Assembly (NCBI GenBank): GCA_014773175.1
Contig: VXCM01000970.1
Location: 68,749 to 132,748, forward strand
Source: Lucifuga dentata
Lineage: Eukaryota > Chordata > Actinopteri > Ophidiiformes > Bythitidae
DNA: 64,000 nt
Reading direction: 5' to 3'
Shown here: one piece after another, positions 39,684-51,056 of the stretch
How positions within the stretch are numbered: position 1 is the stretch's first letter
How the letters are laid out: every line of letters starts with the position of its first letter
Made by a program: the position numbers and the translations under genes
The notes under the pieces: model-generated
Told to the model about the DNA's origin: nothing
The model's input: only the letters and a program-made list of their open reading frames with translations
Database searches by the model: none

Positions 39684-42449
39684 CCTGTTTGATGATTTGT
39701 AAGGATGAATAGATAAATAAACTGTCTGGAATATAAAAACATTCTGCGCAACCTGAACGAAAAACATCATGTTAAATCACTTTTATTTAAGATATAAGCT
39801 ATCATCTGTCTGGCCTATACTTCATACCTCCTACAGGTGGTGGATTCTGCATGGGATGGGAGGGGGCTCTGCTTTGGTTGACATCACACCCCCCATCATC
39901 ATCATTAAAACCCACAAGATCTTTTTTTTTTTCATCATTCTGTCACGACCATTTGTTTGTTTTTTTAATTATGAGGTTAAAATTGTATTAATATGACTAT
40001 TTCATAGAAAACATATTGTTGTTCCTGCTGCAGATTTAGAACCTGCATATATAGTGAATTCCAGTTATAAAGATGCCAACGGAGAAACTAAGGATGTTGC
40101 TGTGCCTGATGGTATGTACCCTCATAATAATTTATTGCCGTGATGTTCAAATAGAGGATGTCACAAATTGCAAATGCCGTTTCTGTCATTGTAGTTTGGC
40201 TAGGGGACGAGGACATGGAGATCAAGAGGCAAATCACTGGAATGATGAGGCTTCTGAGTGATAAGGCCAGCAGGGTGTATCAGCGTGTGGAAGCAGAGCA
40301 GGACAGCTCAGAAAAGGAGCCACAGGATAGTCATTTGAACTGGGTACATCAGCCTGCTCCTATATCTTTTGTGGTAGAGGACCATCATGGCAACACCTGG
40401 AACTCTGCAGGGGACCCAGGGCCTTCACCTACATCCATAACTGTCAGCAATGGGCCAAGCTGTAGCCAGTACAGCACCCGTTCCAAAGCCCTCAGGATCC
40501 TCAACAATACCAAGGATTTGATCAATTTGAATGAAGCTAACGGTAGGGTACCAAAGCATGTTTGGAAAGAAGAAAGCTAATAGACATGGCTTCAGTTTCA
40601 TTATAGAGAAAGTATGGTGTTGAACACCAGACATGTTTTGATGTAGAAGTGTCACACAGAGGAAGTTGTGTGTTGTACTCCCACTGTTAAACCCATTGTA
40701 ATGTTTGTAATGTTTACATAGAGGATCACTAACCAATACACCACTGACTGTGCCCACAGACATAGTTCCTCCGGCTGCACCGGAAAACCCCTGCTGTATG
40801 TGCAACTGTAAAGGCACTTTGCAGGCTATTTTGCAGGAGCTACGAGCCATGAGAAGGCTCATGCAGACTAAAAAAGGTTTGTAAATGAAAACAATTATAC
40901 ACTGAAAAAGAATGAAAGAGATTAATAATGCAATAATATGTTTCTGTATTTTCCAAGTATCTCTGGAAAGGCAAGACCAGGCAGCATCACCTTGCCAAAC
41001 TCGCTTTGGTCCTGGCCCTGCTCCTCGTCGTAGGCCCTGCAAGAGGAGGCCAATCTATAAGGTGGCACCACTGATTGTGTCTAGTATTAGAAGGTCTGCC
41101 GTTTCCCCTCTGGAAACATCTTCAATTATAGCTGCACCTGCAGAATCAGGAAACAGGGAGGAACACAAGAAGGAGCAAGACTCATCCACAATCAACAGTC
41201 AACTCATTTCCTCTGAGGTTTCTGTGCCGCCTCCTCAAAGCAACCCAACACCAGAAAACATTACAAAAAATCCAATCTTTAACCAAATGAGGGACTCTCC
41301 ATCCATAGAGGTACTAGTAATGTGTGTATGTGGGTGTGTGTATGTAATTTATCATTTTTCCTTCCATGACCTTTCACAGTTTACTCATGATTATGCACAT
41401 TATTTTATTCTCTTAAAGTCTGATGTCCGTCTTGCAGAGGATTTTGACGTGTTCATCTCCAAGGCTCAGCTAGACTCAATTCTGGTCAACTATACACGCT
41501 CTGGCAGCCTGCTATTCCGAAAACTGGTGGGCATCTACACTTCCTTAAAAGCCAGTTCACGTCCCTTTTCATTTGTCTTAACTACTATATTACAATCATT
41601 TAATACTGTCAAGTTGTATATTTTTGTTACACACAATCATACTTTCACTGTTTAAAGGTTGGGCAACATTGTAATGTGGCTGTACTATATAAACATGTAG
41701 CTCGTTGAATGATGCTGTGTGTTTAGGTTTGTGCCTTCTTTGACGATGCCACCCTGGCTAATTCCTTGCCAAATGGTAAGAGGAAGAGAGGGCTAAATGA
41801 TAACCGCAAGGGCCTGGACCAGAACATTGTGGGTGCCATAAAGGGTGAGTAAGAGGAAGATACAGTAGATTTAACTGGTCTTTTAATTTGTTCATGGCCG
41901 TTGAGCTCAGCAACTTTTGAGAGAGAAGGGTACTTCCGGAACTTTGTGGGTGCCATAAAGGGTGAGTGAGAGGATGATACAGTAGATTTAATTAGTCTTT
42001 TAGTCAGTAGAAGGGTACAACAACCATACTCAATTTGTGTTTTTAAGGAAATATTAATATAGTTTTTTTGCACTTTTTTTCCCAGTCTTTACAGAGAAGT
42101 ACTGCACTGAACACAGAATAGAGAAGCTGCCTGGTCCACGAGACTGGGTTCAGATCCTTCAAGATCAGATCAAACTTGCTAGGAGGAGGCTCAAACGAGG
42201 TACTGTACTGATATACAGTCTGCTCCTATAGGTGTTTTCTTTGTTTTTCTCTCTGTTTTTATTTTCTTGTTTTAATTCTGCCTTTTCATCCTGCCTTCTT
42301 ATGTCAAAGTTTTTCTTATAATTTAGAAAATGTATAGATTGAGGAACGGGCTCACTGCATATGTAAACCACGGTCTTTTGTTTTCTCAGATGCCGCAGAA
42401 GCAGAAGTCCTAAATGGCCCTTCCACAAGTATGAACCAGTGATTAACAT

Positions 42450-42523
<74 letters not shown>

Positions 42524-42788
42524 ACAGCTCACTGGCTCATGTGTCTGAGTCACATTATCCTCCTGACATTTGACATTCTCACACAGCTTCCCAAAATGTC
42601 AGCTAATTATCTTCACGCCATGCTGCATTTCCCCTCTTTCACCTCTTTGTTTCAAGCTTACTGTCATACACATAAATGCATACTTTCTTTTACAGCAATT
42701 AATAATTTTATTTCATTTCTCCTCTCCAGGCTGTGATTATAACAAGCCTGCAAGTGTGGAAAGTACAGCGGTGAACCTGTCTGGTTGA
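39412..42788 (+). CDS. bend7: BEN domain-containing protein 7
   Basis: Ten coding exons: 39412-39475 (ATG 39412), 40034-40111, 40195-40542, 40760-40876, 40958-41310, 41419-41526, 41727-41844, 42086-42199, 42390-42428 and 42730-42788 (TGA 42786-42788), giving about 465 aa. The start MQFGERKRRRKSQSFKLV is a basic, probable nuclear-localisation tract and matches the vertebrate BEND7 N-terminus from memory. Exon 3 has MEIKRQITGMMRLL. Exon 4 has a cysteine cluster CCMCNC (175-180) followed by a helical stretch TLQAILQELRAMRRLM. The BEN domain lies in exons 6-8, about residues 325-430, with LDSILVNYTRSGSLLFRKL and a C-terminal basic helix DQIKLARRRLKRG. BEN domains bind DNA and chromatin partners, usually as repressors; the specific role of BEND7 is poorly known. 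The last two short exons (DAAEAEVLNG and the terminal 19 residues) are the least certain. Exon 5 is a low-complexity linker. Confidence 0.93.
41822..42003 (+). repeat. Tandem near-duplicate of bend7 exon 7 end and donor
   Basis: The sequence GTGGGTGCCATAAAGGGTGAG occurs at the exon 7 donor (about 41830-41850) and again 117 bases downstream, with about 65 bases of similarity on each copy (ACAGTAGATTTAA is shared). The copy lies in intron 7. Confidence 0.8.
42454..42520. repeat. Compound (CT)n(CA)n microsatellite in the last bend7 intron
   Basis: About 18 CT units run directly into about 16 CA units, 26 bases after the donor of bend7 exon 9. Confidence 0.95.
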
Positions 42789-42920
42789 TACTAATGGGAT
42801 ATTGATGGGATATTGATGTTTTCATTGGTTCTCAAACTTAATGCATTTATGTTAGAATTTCTTTTCTTTGCATCTTTTAGCTGCTTTGTGTTGTGGGCAT
42901 AAGAAAAAAAAAAAAAAAAA

Positions 42921-42922
42921 CN

Positions 42923-42968
<46 letters not shown>
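42921..42968. repeat. (CT)n tract in bend7 3' region
   Basis: A poly-A run, an N at 42922, then about 23 CT units. Length is unreliable because of the N. Confidence 0.85.
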
Positions 42969-42970
<2 letters not shown>

Positions 42971-44285
42971 ATGCATGCATATCATGTTAATCTTCTTTTA
43001 ATGACAGGTTACAGAAGCCTGTGGCAGCCTCTGTGATCTGGAATTAAGTGAAGAAGTTGAACAATACATTGCTTAAAAATGTCATATTGGTTTCACATTT
43101 ACAGGCTGCAGCTTAAAAGAATACTGCGCTTGTTTTAAAATGTCATCGCTGGCAGGGTCATGGGTCTGAAACAAGGCAAAAAAAAGTACTATAAAACAGG
43201 TAAAACATACATATATTTTGCACAAATCAGAATTTAAGGGAGAGTTTGGGGTTTTGTGGATTGTGCCTTTGAGTAACCAGTACTTTAATGGCTGTAATGT
43301 GTAGTGCAGCATCCATCTCATTTTCAAAAATGTCAGGAAAAAAAAGAAAGAAAAAAAGACATATTTCTGGTAAACTGTACAAATTTCAAAAAGACAGATA
43401 GGTAACAACATCTACTGCAAATCTCAGATTATTCATTACTCTATAAAGGGTTTGTTTTCATTATTATTCTATGCATATCAGTGCTATTGTTGTAAATACT
43501 GTGATGGAATTTTAGCATTTTTAATTTCTGCTCACTGTGCAAACTTTTATTGATACTGTTGTTGCTATCATTAAACATGGATACTTCTCACTAGTTTTTG
43601 TTTGTTTGTTTTCTTTTCTTTTCTTTTTTTTCTTTATTTTATTGCGGAACACAACACAAAAAATATATATTATAAAATGACTTAAGACTAAATTGTCAGA
43701 AATTTTGGAACCAGGAAATGTTATTTTTACTTGATAAATACTTAATATAACTAATTGGCTATCCAGATAGTCTCTTAATTTCCTTTTGATCTAATAATTG
43801 ATTAAGTAATAATCTCAGTTACTATGATGCTCTAGAACAGTGACTTTATTGACATACAAGATATTCATGAAACATCTTTGAAGGCTACATATTTTAATGT
43901 ACCAAAACAGTACATATTTTTGCTTAGGATTATTAACATAAATCCAATGAAAATACAAATAAAAGTTTTCAAATGTACATGTTAATTCAGGTCGTGCTGC
44001 CAGTGCATTTGGAGGGAAAACACTAAATTAAAGGTACACTCCATTGTAGAGATTTTGTTGCCAGACTTCACAGCTCATTAAAGGGGATGTTAAAGCCGCC
44101 ACCGTGCAGGCTGAGGACCCTTTGTCATCTAACAGTTTCCTCTTTGTATTTTGAATAGTATTTTGTTTAATGAAGTTACGCTGTAATCGGATTCGAATGG
44201 CCTTTTAAATATATTTCATACTGTACCGGTGGTTGGGTAACTGTTGACTAGTTGTGAGGTTAAAAAAAACAAAAATATCTCATTT

Positions 44286-44382
44286 TTAGTCAGGCTTTCT
44301 GAAAGGACGCCCGTTTTTTGGCCCAAAGCATTGTGGTGCCGTCCCCGCTCTTCTGTTGGGATCCTCCGCTAACGTGAAGCTG
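44286..44382 (+). other. sephs1: Predicted non-coding first exon of sephs1
   Basis: A GC-richer block ends in a strong splice donor (GAAGCTG then GTAAGG at 44383). The sephs1 coding exon has a good acceptor just before its ATG (TCTCCAG then ACATG at 45928). A 5' untranslated exon here is inferred; the transcription start is not known. Confidence 0.35.
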
Positions 44383-45929
44383 GTAAGGATAAACTGGTTA
44401 GAGCAATTAAAGGGGAAATGTTGCAAGAATATAACTCCACTTTGGCTCAAAAACCGCGTATAGGGCGATTGTAAACACTCTTGTTGCATCATATCCTAAT
44501 AAAGTTTACACAGGTCGCACGTTTAGTGTTGCTTTTTTGATACGAACTCTGATGTTGCACACATCGCATGGGGTGGGACAGCAAAGGGTTAATTTTTTCC
44601 GCCGCCGACATTTTTGTTCGGCGCTCTACGGCAACTTTTTAATTTACATGTGCAACGAGCTAGCGCTGTGTGTTTCAGCCAGATGTTAAAGTACACCATA
44701 CTGTGCACACGCGGAATGTGTTTTAAGTGTGTTTAGAGCTCGCAGAGGACATTGCCAGCTGTTTGTTTTACATGCTGCTTATGCTCATCAGCTCAGGCAT
44801 GGATCAGCGCTGGCTAGCCAAAGCTAGCATTCAAAGCAAAACTGCATTTTCAGCAAAACAAAAGCCATATATGCGTCGCTGTCAGTACCTCAGCTCACAG
44901 ATAGCTTAGTAATTTACAATTTAGTGAATAATACAATGAGTCGCTAGCTTTAACTGTGTTCCGAACTGATGTTGTTACCCACAGCCTGAGGGTTGAATGA
45001 ACTTCGCAGCAGTTGACTCTTGAACGCTCCCAAATTTCCTGACAGAGGCCCTTTGAGTCCAGCAAAGAAATCAAGCATGGAGATTAGTGATAAATATACC
45101 AACATCTGCCCATCTGTATCAGCTAGTTGCCACGATTTAAAGCTAATTTACCCGCGTCATTGCGCTTAATTAGCTATTTAAACCTTTGTAAATAATGAAA
45201 CTCATAGGTTATTATGAATGTTCATGTAGCCAGGGCTGTGTATCTGTGATCTGATATGTCATAGTTGAGACTTCAGTGCAGCACAATTTGCAAAAGTCTT
45301 TATGTATTAATCTGCCCTTTTTTTTTCTAAAAGGATGTTGTACCTATGACGTGGTTAAATAAATGTGCTTAAATATGAAAATGGTGGATTCTTAAATTAC
45401 ATAATATCAGTGTAACTTTACCCATTGAAAATACAGTGGACTGATATACTAAATATTTATGCAATTATATTGAATCCAACAAAAGTGCATCTGCAACACA
45501 TAACTTTTAATTTTGATTATAATGATTTATTACAGTTATAAAGCATTGGTTAAACTCTAGTAATTTCTCCCTCTGGAGCAAGATAATACTATTTGAATCA
45601 GTACTTTGTTGCCTACCAAAAAATGAGCATCATAAGCTTTCATAGCAGTGTTATTTATTGCAGTACTGTTGCACTGGATTGCATTAAATTGTACAGATGC
45701 TCATGATCCAATGAAATGGAGCACCAGGCTACAGTCTTATATCTGAAAAACTTCTTACATCCCTGCATGGTAGATGAGCTGAGATTTTGTTTTTGCAAGC
45801 TGTGGAGCTAATAAGTTTTTATTTCATCTGCTTGACACATTTCAGACATGTTTCTAATCATCTCTTTCTTCCTTTGACCCAAGTTATTGTTCATGGTTGT
45901 AGTGGTGAGGGCCCAAAGTGTCTCCAGAC

Positions 45930-47015
45930 ATGTCCGTGAGGGAGTCCTTTAACCCGGAAAGCTATGAGCTGGACAAGAACTTCAGGCTCACACGCTTTGC
46001 TGAGCTCAAGGGCACAGGCTGCAAGGTTGGATTTCCTCATGGACATTTACCTCACATTATTATCTCTGTGCAGCTATACAAATAAATGTTTTCTCTCTAA
46101 TTAACAGTGCAAGAGTAAGATTGAAATGCTGGTTATTGTCTTTGACCACAGGTACCCCAAGATGTCTTACAGAAGCTGCTAGAAACCCTACAGGAAAACC
46201 ACTATCAAGAGGATGAACAATTCTTGGGGGCAGTTATGCCTCGATTAGGTACAGTCAAGAACTTTATATCCTGCTTTAGAATGGCATGAGTTACAAAGTA
46301 TTCAACTGCAACAGTAGATGGGGAAATCATTGTAAGTACAGCAATGGCTACAGTGGAAATAAAAAAAAAAAATGATATGTTGATTTATACAGTAAAATAG
46401 ATGTAAGAGGCTGAAAGAATATATCATAATGAAGATGAGGCGAATGAGTTATGACACAGAAATGCCCTATTGCAATACTTTTAAGAGTTAGAAAGATGAC
46501 ACCATATTACTCTCACTCCAGTAAGGCCCTCCTCTGCAACGAGCCCAGAAGTACAACATTACAAAACACAGAAAACAGGGATATGAAAATGGTGACTTCA
46601 GCTCGTAACAAGTCATAAGCAGTTCTCTCTCTCTCTCATTTCTAGCCAAGACATAATAGAAGTTGCGTGCTGGCTTGGAGGGGAAATATTTCAGAGTATT
46701 GACAATGTAAAAGATGTAAAATCTTCATCTCAGTTCAGAAATGGACAGGTATTAAAATGGAGGTATTTGCTGCCTGGAGCTGTTTAACTGCTCTTTGTGT
46801 GTCCAGTAGTGTGTCACACACAAACACCCACATAATCTAAACTTTTTTCTTTTTTTTTTTTTTTTTNCTCTTGCTTTTTTTTTCTTTTCTTTTTTTTTAG
46901 GCATAGGCATGGACACCTGTGTGATCCCTCTCAGACATGGAGGCCTTTCACTGGTCCAGACAACAGATTACATCTACCCCATTGTGGACGACCCCTACAT
47001 GATGGTATGGATCTC

Positions 47016-47053
<38 letters not shown>

Positions 47054-49412
47054 ACATTAAATGTTGCTGTAGTTCACTGTTTTCCTTATAGTCAAACACA
47101 GCATTCCATACCCATACTGATCCATTTCAAAGCATGGCTGAAAACATCCAAAAACATTTCAAATGGACTGTATGTGTGAAAGATGAAAGAATGTAGCAAT
47201 TCTCTGCTGTTTTGTAGGGTCGAATTGCTTGTGCCAATGTTCTAAGTGACCTGTATGCCATGGGTGTGACAGAGTGTGACAACATGTTGATGCTTCTGGG
47301 AGTCAGCAACAAAATGTCAGAAAAGGTAAGAGGCATCTCAGTTGACACATTTAAAACACCTTTTATTATATACATGTCTACAGTACACCTAGAATTTCCA
47401 AAAAGCTTGTACCAGGCAAAGAAAAAAAAAAAATACAAAATATAGAACATGATAAGGGCTGAAACTCAAAAAGCGTGTCTCAACAGAAAACAGAACTGTG
47501 TTAAGAATAAAGAATATTCTTATTCTCTCTGTTTTAATTTCCTGCGTCTTTTACAGGAGAGAGACAAAGTCATGCCGCTTGTCATCCAGGGATTCAAGGA
47601 TGCGTCGGAGGAGGCAGGCACATCTGTAACAGGAGGACAGACGGTGCTCAACCCCTGGGTGGTGATGGGAGGAGTTGCCACCACAGTCTGCCAGCCCAAT
47701 GAGTTTATCATGTAGGAATTAGTTTATGTTTCCTCAGTGACGTTGTTGTGCTAGTCACAGCTGCTCCTATAAATCATGGCGTTTTGTTTTAATGATAAAA
47801 TTCTTGATAATGGCTTGTTTGACACATTGCAGGCCAGACAATGCAGTGCCAGGAGATGTGCTGGTGTTGACCAAACCGCTGGGGACACAGGTAGCCGTTG
47901 CAGTGCACCAGTGGCTTGATATCGTAAGTGTGCTCACTCATAAATAATGTAGTCCTAATGTAGTCCTGAAATGTTCACATAATACCTAAGGAGGCTAGTT
48001 CTGTGTTTAATAAGATACCTAATAATGCTCTTGGTGCATGTGTTTTCATGTCTCAGCCTGAGAAGTGGAACAAAATCAAGCTGGTGGTAACCCAGGAAGA
48101 TGTAGAGCTGGCCTACCATGAAGCCATGATGAACATGGCCCGATTAAACAGGACAGGTATGAGCACAACAAATACATCAGAATAATCACTTGATTATAAC
48201 GATTCATGATTGCAGTGAATAATAAAAATGGAGCATAACAAAATGCTGCATGTCAGCTGTTGGGTAGAGAAGCGGAGAGCATGGAACGTGGTGGCATGTC
48301 ATTTTGCAAACAGCCTCTGCAGAAGCCATTGCCGCTCTCTTGCTATTTGGTCTCTGCTGACAATGTCATACTCATGCTAAAGTGCAGCCTGGAATCAATT
48401 TAAAATGTCATTTCATCCTGTGTGGAATATGTTCAGCAAAATTAGCATAACTTCTTTTGAAAAATGTTTTAAAAGTCTGCACCCAATCACTATCCCACGT
48501 CAAAGACATGGATATATTTTTTTGCAACTACTAAGTGCAAATCCTCTGTTGTTTCCAGCAAATTGTTGCCTTTTCTTGCATTAGATTGTCATGCTATTTT
48601 ATGTATTCATAAGAAGGTAGTAGATATATGTGTTTTGTTTTTTGTTTGTTTTGGCATATGTTCTGCCCACAATTAATCACAGGTTTTGTGAATATCTGAT
48701 ATATATATACACACATCACTATCTGATATATATATGTATCAGATAGTGATGCCCAAAAAATGTTTATACTACCAACTAATGATTCAGCACTAAAATGAGA
48801 AGTCTGCACATTCCTAATAAACACACAGTCATTCCCAAACAGATCCATTAGATGCCCTTTAAAGTCTCACTGTCTTGCCTTATAGCGGCCGGTCTTATGC
48901 ACACCTTCAACGCCCATGCAGCCACTGACATCACGGGGTTTGGAATCCTCGGTCACGCTCAGACATTGGCACGACAGCAGCGAAGTGAAGTGTCGTTTGT
49001 TATCCACAACCTCCCAGTGCTCGCCAAGATGGCTGCTGTGTCCAAGGCCTGTGGGAACATGTTTGGGCTCATGCACGGCACCTGCCCTGAAACATCAGGT
49101 CTGTGTGTGTATGTGCATGTGAATGGTGTTTTCTCTGCTTCTTCTTTAACCACTACGTCAGTTGTAACTGAAAAATCTTTGTTGGTTCCATCTGCAGGGG
49201 GTCTGCTTATCTGTCTGCCGCGGGAGCAGGCTGCTCGCTTCTGTGCTGAGATCAAATCTCCAAAGTACGGTGAGGGCCACCAGGCGTGGATCATCGGGAT
49301 TGTAGAGAAAGGAAACCGCACTGCTCGTATCATTGACAAACCACGGATCATAGAGGTGGCACCGCAAGCCTCCACCCAGAATGTCAACCCAACCCCCGGT
49401 GCGACCTCTTAA
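45930..49412 (+). CDS. sephs1: Selenide, water dikinase 1 (SEPHS1)
   Basis: Nine coding exons: 45930-46025 (ATG 45930), 46152-46248, 46901-47004, 47218-47325, 47557-47711, 47833-47923, 48057-48156, 48886-49098 and 49198-49412 (TAA 49410-49412). They sum to 1179 bases, 392 aa plus stop, the usual length of vertebrate SEPHS1. The family is related to bacterial SelD, which makes selenophosphate from selenide and ATP. Residues 26-32 read LKGTGCK: the position that is Sec or Cys in active SelD proteins is Thr29, which marks the SEPHS1 paralogue rather than the selenoprotein SEPHS2. SEPHS1 is considered not to make selenophosphate and is linked to redox homeostasis. Other landmarks are [43 protein letters not shown] sequence in exon 5, and [15 protein letters not shown] in exon 8. 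A polyadenylation signal AATAAA is at 49992-49997. It is convergent with the cpt1b-like gene. Confidence 0.97.
48714..48751. repeat. Perfect hairpin in sephs1 intron 7
   Basis: Fifteen-base arms CATCACTATCTGATA and TATCAGATAGTGATG separated by eight bases. The arms are exactly complementary. Confidence 0.8.
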
Positions 49413-49991
49413 TCCTCCTTTACTGCAACATTGACTGGAACCCAAAAGCTCTGCTGAGTGATTTTAGACACAAACTACAAAATCATCCTAGAGTGTTTAT
49501 ATATACACACATATAGTATGTATACAAAAAGACTGGGCTGGGTTGGCCCACAGTCCCACACAGTGGCCCAAGGGCACATCATCACCCAGTGGACTCAACC
49601 TACAGCACACCCATGGTAAAAAAAAAAAAAAAAAAAAATTGGTAATAGATCAATAATGAAAATCCATTTGCCTTTTGTGTCCGTTCTGTTTTGTTAACTG
49701 AAATGCGTTTGAGTGGCAGGCAGCTTCTGGTTAAGAGTGTGATGAAGACAATAATCTGATACTGTTGATTCATCTTGAATCTTGAAAAACTTTGACGTCT
49801 GATGCCTCTTTGGCTCTTTTAAAACTATTCTCATCAAAGAAGTGGATGATGGTGATTTTGTTTGTTTATTCACTTTGTACAGTTATAAAGCTTAGTTTTT
49901 AGTTCATTGTAACTGATGCCTTGAAAGAAATTGAGAAGTGTGACCAGAATGTTTTTTTTTTTATTACTTTTGTATTGTTCCCACCTAAACT

Positions 49992-49997
49992 AATAAA
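49992..49997 (+). terminator. sephs1: sephs1 polyadenylation signal AATAAA
   Basis: Canonical AATAAA about 580 bases after the sephs1 stop codon, followed by a T/G-rich stretch (TTGTTCCTG). It gives a short 3' untranslated region. Confidence 0.5.
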
Positions 49998-51056
49998 TAT
50001 TCAAATAGAAGATAGCTTGTTCCTGCCCACTGTTTGGGAGCCACACTTCTGAATTAATCTAATCTAATGGGATTTCACAAAGTTGCAGATTTCTTTAACA
50101 TAAACGACTGATGTAGGTCTTTTGAGATTAAATGGTTTGAAATCATAGATGAGAGGAAATGTATTCAGAAGCTACATTTTATTTTCCCCATTCCAGTTTA
50201 TAATCACATGTAAGGTAACAAAGTCTAGAGTTTAAATTTTAAGATATCAAATTGTGCCTCTAAAAAGGATTAGGATTTGTTAGCCAACAAGCAGTCTGAG
50301 CTTCCCTGTTGCCTTTATTTAAGATCCAGTGCGTTTAATTCTGGTCTCATAGTTGCAGCATCCTGACTGAACTCAGGTGAAAGTCCACATCATTTTTATT
50401 TACACAATAGTCATCATGAATCTTTAGTCACCACATGCAAGGCCTTTGTAAATGTTCACATAAATAACAAAACCAGTATACCCNCCTTCAAAAAAATAAA
50501 TTACTCTTACAATAGATTGTTTTTGTGTTTTTACTATATTAACTCCATCTCATGTTTCATATAGAGGTGTGTGTATATTTACAACTAATTCCTAATGTTT
50601 CACATGTCTTCTGGTTATTGATGTATATGGCTTTATGTTCTTTAATCAAAATAGACAAAACACCTTCAAGTTACTGGCAGATTCATAAATACTGGCATGT
50701 TTTTTCTAATCATATACAGTCCCTGAAGATATACAGTATTTACAAGTTTACATATCCACATATTGACAAAAATTCCTTAATTTCTTTACATATAAAGAAA
50801 TAAAGACATATCCCATCATTTAAGAATATTATCTTTCCCTCACAGTAAAGCGGCTGAAATGTACAATATTAATAGAAATAATTTAGAGGAGTGACAAGAA
50901 TTCCATTTGTCTGACAGAGTGGAATCGTGCCCAGCTCTTACAGTTTGCATGTGAATCACCGGCAAGGAATTTGATACACCAACATTTGTTTTATGAGTGA
51001 AGCAAAGACGTGGATGCACATGAGATACATCCAGCCCTTCATCCAGCAGCATCTGT
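49998..51056. other. Convergent sephs1/cpt1b intergenic space
   Basis: AT-rich, no coding exon seen. It holds the 3' untranslated region of the cpt1b-like gene (read leftwards) and one N at 50484. Confidence 0.5.

Larger units (their letters stand above)
42789..45929. other. bend7 3' region and sephs1 upstream region
   Basis: Left part: bend7 3' untranslated region with a CT tract and an N (42922). Centre: AT-rich DNA without coding signs. Right part: a CpG-containing stretch around 44.28-44.65 kb, probably the sephs1 promoter and non-coding first exon, then an intron up to 45.93 kb. Confidence 0.5.

Noticed and set aside
40425..41042. Minus-strand frame of 205 codons
   Set aside because: It overlaps bend7 exons 3-5 in antisense and crosses their introns; no family motif.
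48959..49445. Minus-strand frames of 95-142 codons
   Set aside because: They are antisense shadows of sephs1 exons 8 and 9.
49413..49640. Possible SECIS element after sephs1
   Set aside because: No clear ATGA...AA...TGA core was seen, and the protein has Thr instead of Sec.
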